Below are positions 60,503 to 64,000 of a DNA stretch of 64,000 nt, one piece after another. The translations under genes were made by a program, and so were the position numbers. The stretch is taken from positions 372,001 to 436,000 of the forward strand of contig JANUWF010002022.1 of assembly GCA_026120185.1 (NCBI GenBank). Direction: 5' to 3'. Origin of the DNA: Voacanga thouarsii. Lineage: Eukaryota > Streptophyta > Magnoliopsida > Gentianales > Apocynaceae. Each line of letters opens with the position of its first letter. Within the stretch, counting starts at the first letter, position 1. The notes beneath the pieces are model-generated. The model saw only the letters and a list, made by a program, of their open reading frames with translations. It was not told the DNA's origin and did no database searches.

Positions 60503-62596
60503 AGCACTGGTGCCATGTGGAGGGGACCAAAAGAAGAATGAAAAGTTTCAGGTACCATTATGCTTCTCCCGCACTAAACCAAGCCTTATTCCATCAATCA
60601 GTCATCCAGAACCAGTCATTTGTATCAGTTCATTACCCATTGCAACGGCTCTATCCACGTATGGCTTATATGTACAAGCCCATATTGGTAAGACAGGTGG
60701 ATTCTTCCCATCAGTGGTTGTCCATATTTATTAGGTGCAGAAGCCACAAAAGTGCAGCAGTCTCTGCTAATGCAGGGAATGATTTTAGTGATGCTTATGG
60801 GTTGGACGAGCCTCATAAACTTCAGAAAGCTCATCAAGGAACTCAGGGAAAGAACTTCTGGGGAGCTGTTGGTTTGATTTTGGGAACTGCAGTCGGGCCT
60901 GGAATGCTTGGTTTGCCTGCTGCATTTCTAAAATCTGGTCAACTTCCATCAACTATTGCCCTCATATTCTCTTGGCTATATGTTATGTCTTCAATTATTC
61001 TTGTTGCGGAGCTCAGCTTTGCTGTAATGGAGGAAGATGGTGTTTCTGAAGTCAGTTTCACCGGCCTTGCAAGGAAGACATTGGGAAATCACCTTGGTTC
61101 TTTTGTTGCTTTGGTCTATGCTTCCCTAAGCTTCTCTTTGTTGGTAGCTTGTGTTTCTGGCATTGGGACTATTGTCTCTCAGTGGTTTCCATTATTAACT
61201 CCTACAATTGCTAATGCATTGTTTCCATTTACTATCGGACTCGTACTATGGTTATTTCCATTCTCAGCTATTGATGCTGCTAACAGGCTTTTATGCATTT
61301 TGATGCTTTTCTCCATTACTGCACTTGTGGCAATTGGTCTATTGGTTGGGCGAACCAGTATCTTGAGGTCCTTTGGCTATGCTTCATGGGGGGTTTCTTC
61401 TGTCTTGCCTGCTATACCTATTGCTGTACTGACACTGGGATTCCACGTTATCACTCCTTTTGTTTGTAAAATTGCTGGGAACACCATACAGGAAGCTTAC
61501 AAGGCAATATTATTTGGTGGATTTATTCCTTTACTCATGGTTTTATCTTGGAATCTGATTGTTTTGGGCCTTGCTGGGAGAACCACTGCCTCATCATGTA
61601 ATGATCCCATTTCACTCTTGCTCTCAGTAAATGCTTCTGCTTTAGCAGCAGTTCAAGGTTTTGCATTTTCAGCTTTGGCAACAAGTTTGATAGGTTATGC
61701 TGTTAGCTTCCCTAAACAGTTCATTGATACCTTGGAGTTGATCTTTAGTCAACTCAATTCAAGACAACAAACTTGCCAGCAATCTGTTGCAGCTTCCATG
61801 AAGAATGGGGTTGGAAAAGTTGGGCTAAACTCCTTCACATATGGGAATAACCTTGGAAATGCAGGAAAAGTTTCGTATAATGGATTAAAGCACCATTATA
61901 CTTCACGATTTAATTGGACGCTAGTGCTGACCAAATTGAGAAGCATTGTGATGCCTTTTCTGCTTGGTCTGCCTGTCATAATTGCCTGTTTGTTTTCCTC
62001 CACATTTTCACGAGCTCTTGATTTTGCTGGGATATATGCCAACTGTTTTTTGTTTGGCATCCTTCCTCCTGCAATGATATATATTTACCAACACCAAAAG
62101 AAACTCAGGTATGCCACTAATTCATATTGCTACTGATTGAGTAGAGATCGGAGAAGCTACCTTTTAGTTTCTCAAAATACGATTGATAATTCCAAATTCC
62201 CATCTACCATTTTTCTTTTTTGTGTATCTATCTTTGGTTATTAATCCGCCAATGCTTAATTGGCCTTTCGATGGTCACTGCATACTTTGGTCAGTTAACC
62301 AAAATTTTGGCTCCTTTTGAAAATGGTCTAAAGATCACCACTCACCATTGAAGTCTGAAGTACAATAACTAAAGGAACTAAAAAAATAAAGAGAAAGATT
62401 CAACAGTAAATAAAGTCATGTTCAGCAAATCATGATATATAATGAATATCTTGTGTTTGCTTTCTTTCCTAGAATATGAGTATAACAGTTTCTAATCTTC
62501 AAGCATGCCTTTGACAGGTTAACAAGACTACCAGGAGGGGAGGTTTCACTCTTACTTCTCTTCTCCATTGCTGTTATATTAGCTATTTGGCATTAG
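60457..62596 (+). CDS. Plastid-type tryptophan/tyrosine permease family transporter
   Basis: A multi-pass membrane protein of the bacterial-type Trp/Tyr permease family (amino acid/polyamine transporter II), similar to a pair of Arabidopsis proteins; the substrate in plants is unproven. Exon 1 is 60457-62108, exon 2 62518-62596, joined AG|GTATGC...TTGACAG|G in phase 2, total 576 residues. Residues 1-130 lack acidic clusters and look like a plastid transit peptide (IFIRCRSHKSAAVSANAG). The membrane part begins near residue 135 with LILGTAVGPGMLGLPAAFLK, the first-helix signature, and about eleven hydrophobic helices follow; exon 2 adds the last (VSLLLLFSIAVILAIW). A hydrophilic loop of about 60 residues (near NSRQQTCQQ) precedes the tenth helix. 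The start is uncertain: 60457 has a poor context, and Met28 (60538, MKSFRYHYAS) is a good alternative. An in-frame stop lies at 60433. Confidence 0.9.
62109..62517 (+). other. Intron 1 of the transporter coding region
   Basis: 409 bp, donor CAG|GTATGC and acceptor TTGACAG|GTTAAC. If it is retained, the frame ends after YATNSYCY at 62136, losing the last helix. Confidence 0.85.
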
Positions 62597-63230
62597 ATGT
62601 GGTTTCCCGGATTTGAAAAAGAAACTAGTTTAGATCAAAATGGTTGGTTGTTTCCCTTTGGATGACAATCCTCCAAGCTTCTTATTCATCGAGTGTGAAA
62701 AGGTTAGCTTTATTAAGTGAATCCTTAATATGCATTGTACATCTCTATTTCATTAGATCAACATTGTCTCCATAATTTTTTTGTTCATTTGACTTAGATT
62801 CCTGGCGCCTCATCAAATAACTTGGTATATATGCGCAAAGTTGGTTGTTTCATTTATTACATGGCTATTCGGTAAAAAGATTAACAAATGGATAACAGCT
62901 GAAAATCAAATTAGAGTGAGAAAGTAAGCAAAAAGAAGCTGTGGCCACAAACTCCTTTGATTGTACTGTTTTGTGTGTCAATGCTACTGTTTTAGATGAG
63001 TCGGAAAGTTGTGCAATTCTTTAAAGGGAACTCACATATGCAGTCAGGTTTGGTTGTACGTAGGTGGAGATTATATATATATAAAATTTTACATTTCAAA
63101 AAAAAAATTACATATTAAAAAATTAACATTACAATATACTAGTGAATAATAAATAGACAATATTTTACAAATAAAATTCATTTACACTAGATCTATTTTT
63201 TTTAGTCCAAACATACTTCTTAGATAAATT
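62597..63230 (+). other. 3' flank of the transporter gene
   Basis: T-rich 3'UTR-like sequence to about 63000, then AT-rich DNA. No canonical AATAAA is well placed. Confidence 0.4.
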
Positions 63231-63234
63231 TAAA

Positions 63235-63300
63235 TACATAACAACAACAATAAACTAAGCATTAATCCCAAATAACTTGGACTAAATTTAAATACATAAA
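63235..63300 (+). mobile_element. Possible SINE (Au-like) fragment
   Basis: CATAACAACAACAATAAACT followed by AAGCATTAATCCCAAATAACTTGG resembles the AACAACAACAA-AGCCTTAATCCCAA-TTGGGGTCGG motif of plant Au-type SINEs. Only about 50 bp match, with no pol III boxes, so this is a weak call. Confidence 0.35.
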
Positions 63301-64000
63301 AGAAAAAAAATTAAATAAATTTAAAATATCGATTCCATCGAATCTTGGCAATTTCCTAAATATGTAGAATTCTCGTCCGTACTGACTTGGACACTAGATT
63401 AGGCCTAGACGCTCTAAAAAGGAAAGGAAAGGTCCCATTTTTTGGGAAAATTTTTTTTTCCCAGTCCAAATTCATCCTTACAGTTCAGTGGTGTAAGTAG
63501 ATTATAGCTGCTCTTGCTGTTGGGTTAAAAAGTTGATTTATCATTTTTTTTTATAGCTTAAATGTCTGAGTAAGAATTGTACTCCTTACATGGTGTCTAT
63601 AGGTAACCCTGCTGCACCAGGTGAGCTACCAGTGGGGTGTTCGGGTCCAAACAAAGAACAAACAAGTGGATTTATCATTCTGGAAAGCCACAATTCGATT
63701 ACAAATGTACTATTTGAAGAAATTGCCAAAACTAATTCTATATGAACAATGAAAGTTAAAGATGAAGAACTGAGAAAAAAGAGAACAACGTATTTGCAGA
63801 GAAAACGACTTCTTCTTCTATTTGTGAATTTGATACAATGTCATATATATACATTCACGGAATTGAAAGTACTGAATTAACAACATTGAAAAAGAAGATT
63901 AAATTACTAAATCCAGCTCTATCATAATTGGAATTTGCTAACCAAAAAAAAAAAAAAAAAAAGGCAGAATCTAACTAACTACACTATACATGAGCACCTG
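63301..64000. other. Right edge, no gene recognised
   Basis: AT-rich with a poly-A run near 63943-63961. The stretch 63590-63900 (GTAACCCTGCTGCACCAGG, later GAGAAAACGACTTCTTCTTC and TATATATACATTC) has an LTR-like feel, but no partner copy lies in the window. Confidence 0.35.

Noticed and set aside
60510..60734. Second-frame ORF in the transporter 5' region (MPCGGDQ...)
   Set aside because: The main frame continues into the transmembrane domain; this one stops at 60734 without any domain.
63590..63900. LTR-like sequence at the right edge
   Set aside because: Only a general resemblance; no partner copy, ends or primer site in the window.

Overview
The window is nuclear DNA of a dicotyledonous plant. 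It is AT-rich, its genes have introns with GT/AG borders, and it is crowded with plant-specific transposon families (Ty1/copia, Ty3/gypsy, CACTA, hAT-like, Stowaway) and long TA, GA, CA and TG microsatellites. The species cannot be named from the sequence. Only two genes look intact: a NAC transcription factor at 7445-9232 (+, three exons, 402 residues, ANAC046/ANAC087-like) and a plastid-type tryptophan/tyrosine-permease family transporter at 60457-62596 (+, two coding exons, probable 5'UTR exon near 58.8 kb).

Layout. 1-7.2 kb: AT-rich intergenic DNA with a decayed RNase H fragment, a Stowaway-like MITE and microsatellites. 7.2-9.7 kb: the NAC gene with TATA box and 3' region. 9.8-15.4 kb: MITE cluster and intergenic DNA. 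15.4-30 kb: a decayed Sirevirus-like copia element on the minus strand (integrase, RT/RNase H, envelope-like ORF). Its envelope-like ORF is split by a 9.5 kb CACTA transposon (15553-25044, TAA target duplication), which carries the end of a second CACTA element; a Stowaway MITE sits in the integrase. 30-34.9 kb: unclassified repeats and very AT-rich DNA. 34958-42092: a gypsy chromovirus on the minus strand with both LTRs and an AACTA duplication, itself interrupted by a hAT-like element (35743-37503). 42.1-47.4 kb: mostly featureless. 47.4-50.8 kb: a copia remnant with 5' LTR, primer site, gag and protease, its gag split by a 1.8 kb insertion; a hAT-like 950 bp element follows at 50900-51849.

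Most interesting is 53401-58647: a copia element with both LTRs and a TAAAG duplication. Its protease and integrase core are missing. In their place, in the opposite orientation, is a multi-exon copy of an RWP-RK domain (RKD-type) gene with introns retained. The host-gene copy has at least three in-frame stops, so it is a pseudogene now, but the arrangement looks like capture of a reproductive-development regulator by an LTR retrotransposon. The element ends about 150-200 bp upstream of the presumed first exon of the transporter gene.

All calls come from reading the sequence and remembered family features; no database search was run. Coordinates of LTRs, target duplications and splice sites were read by eye. 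Divergence figures are hand counts.
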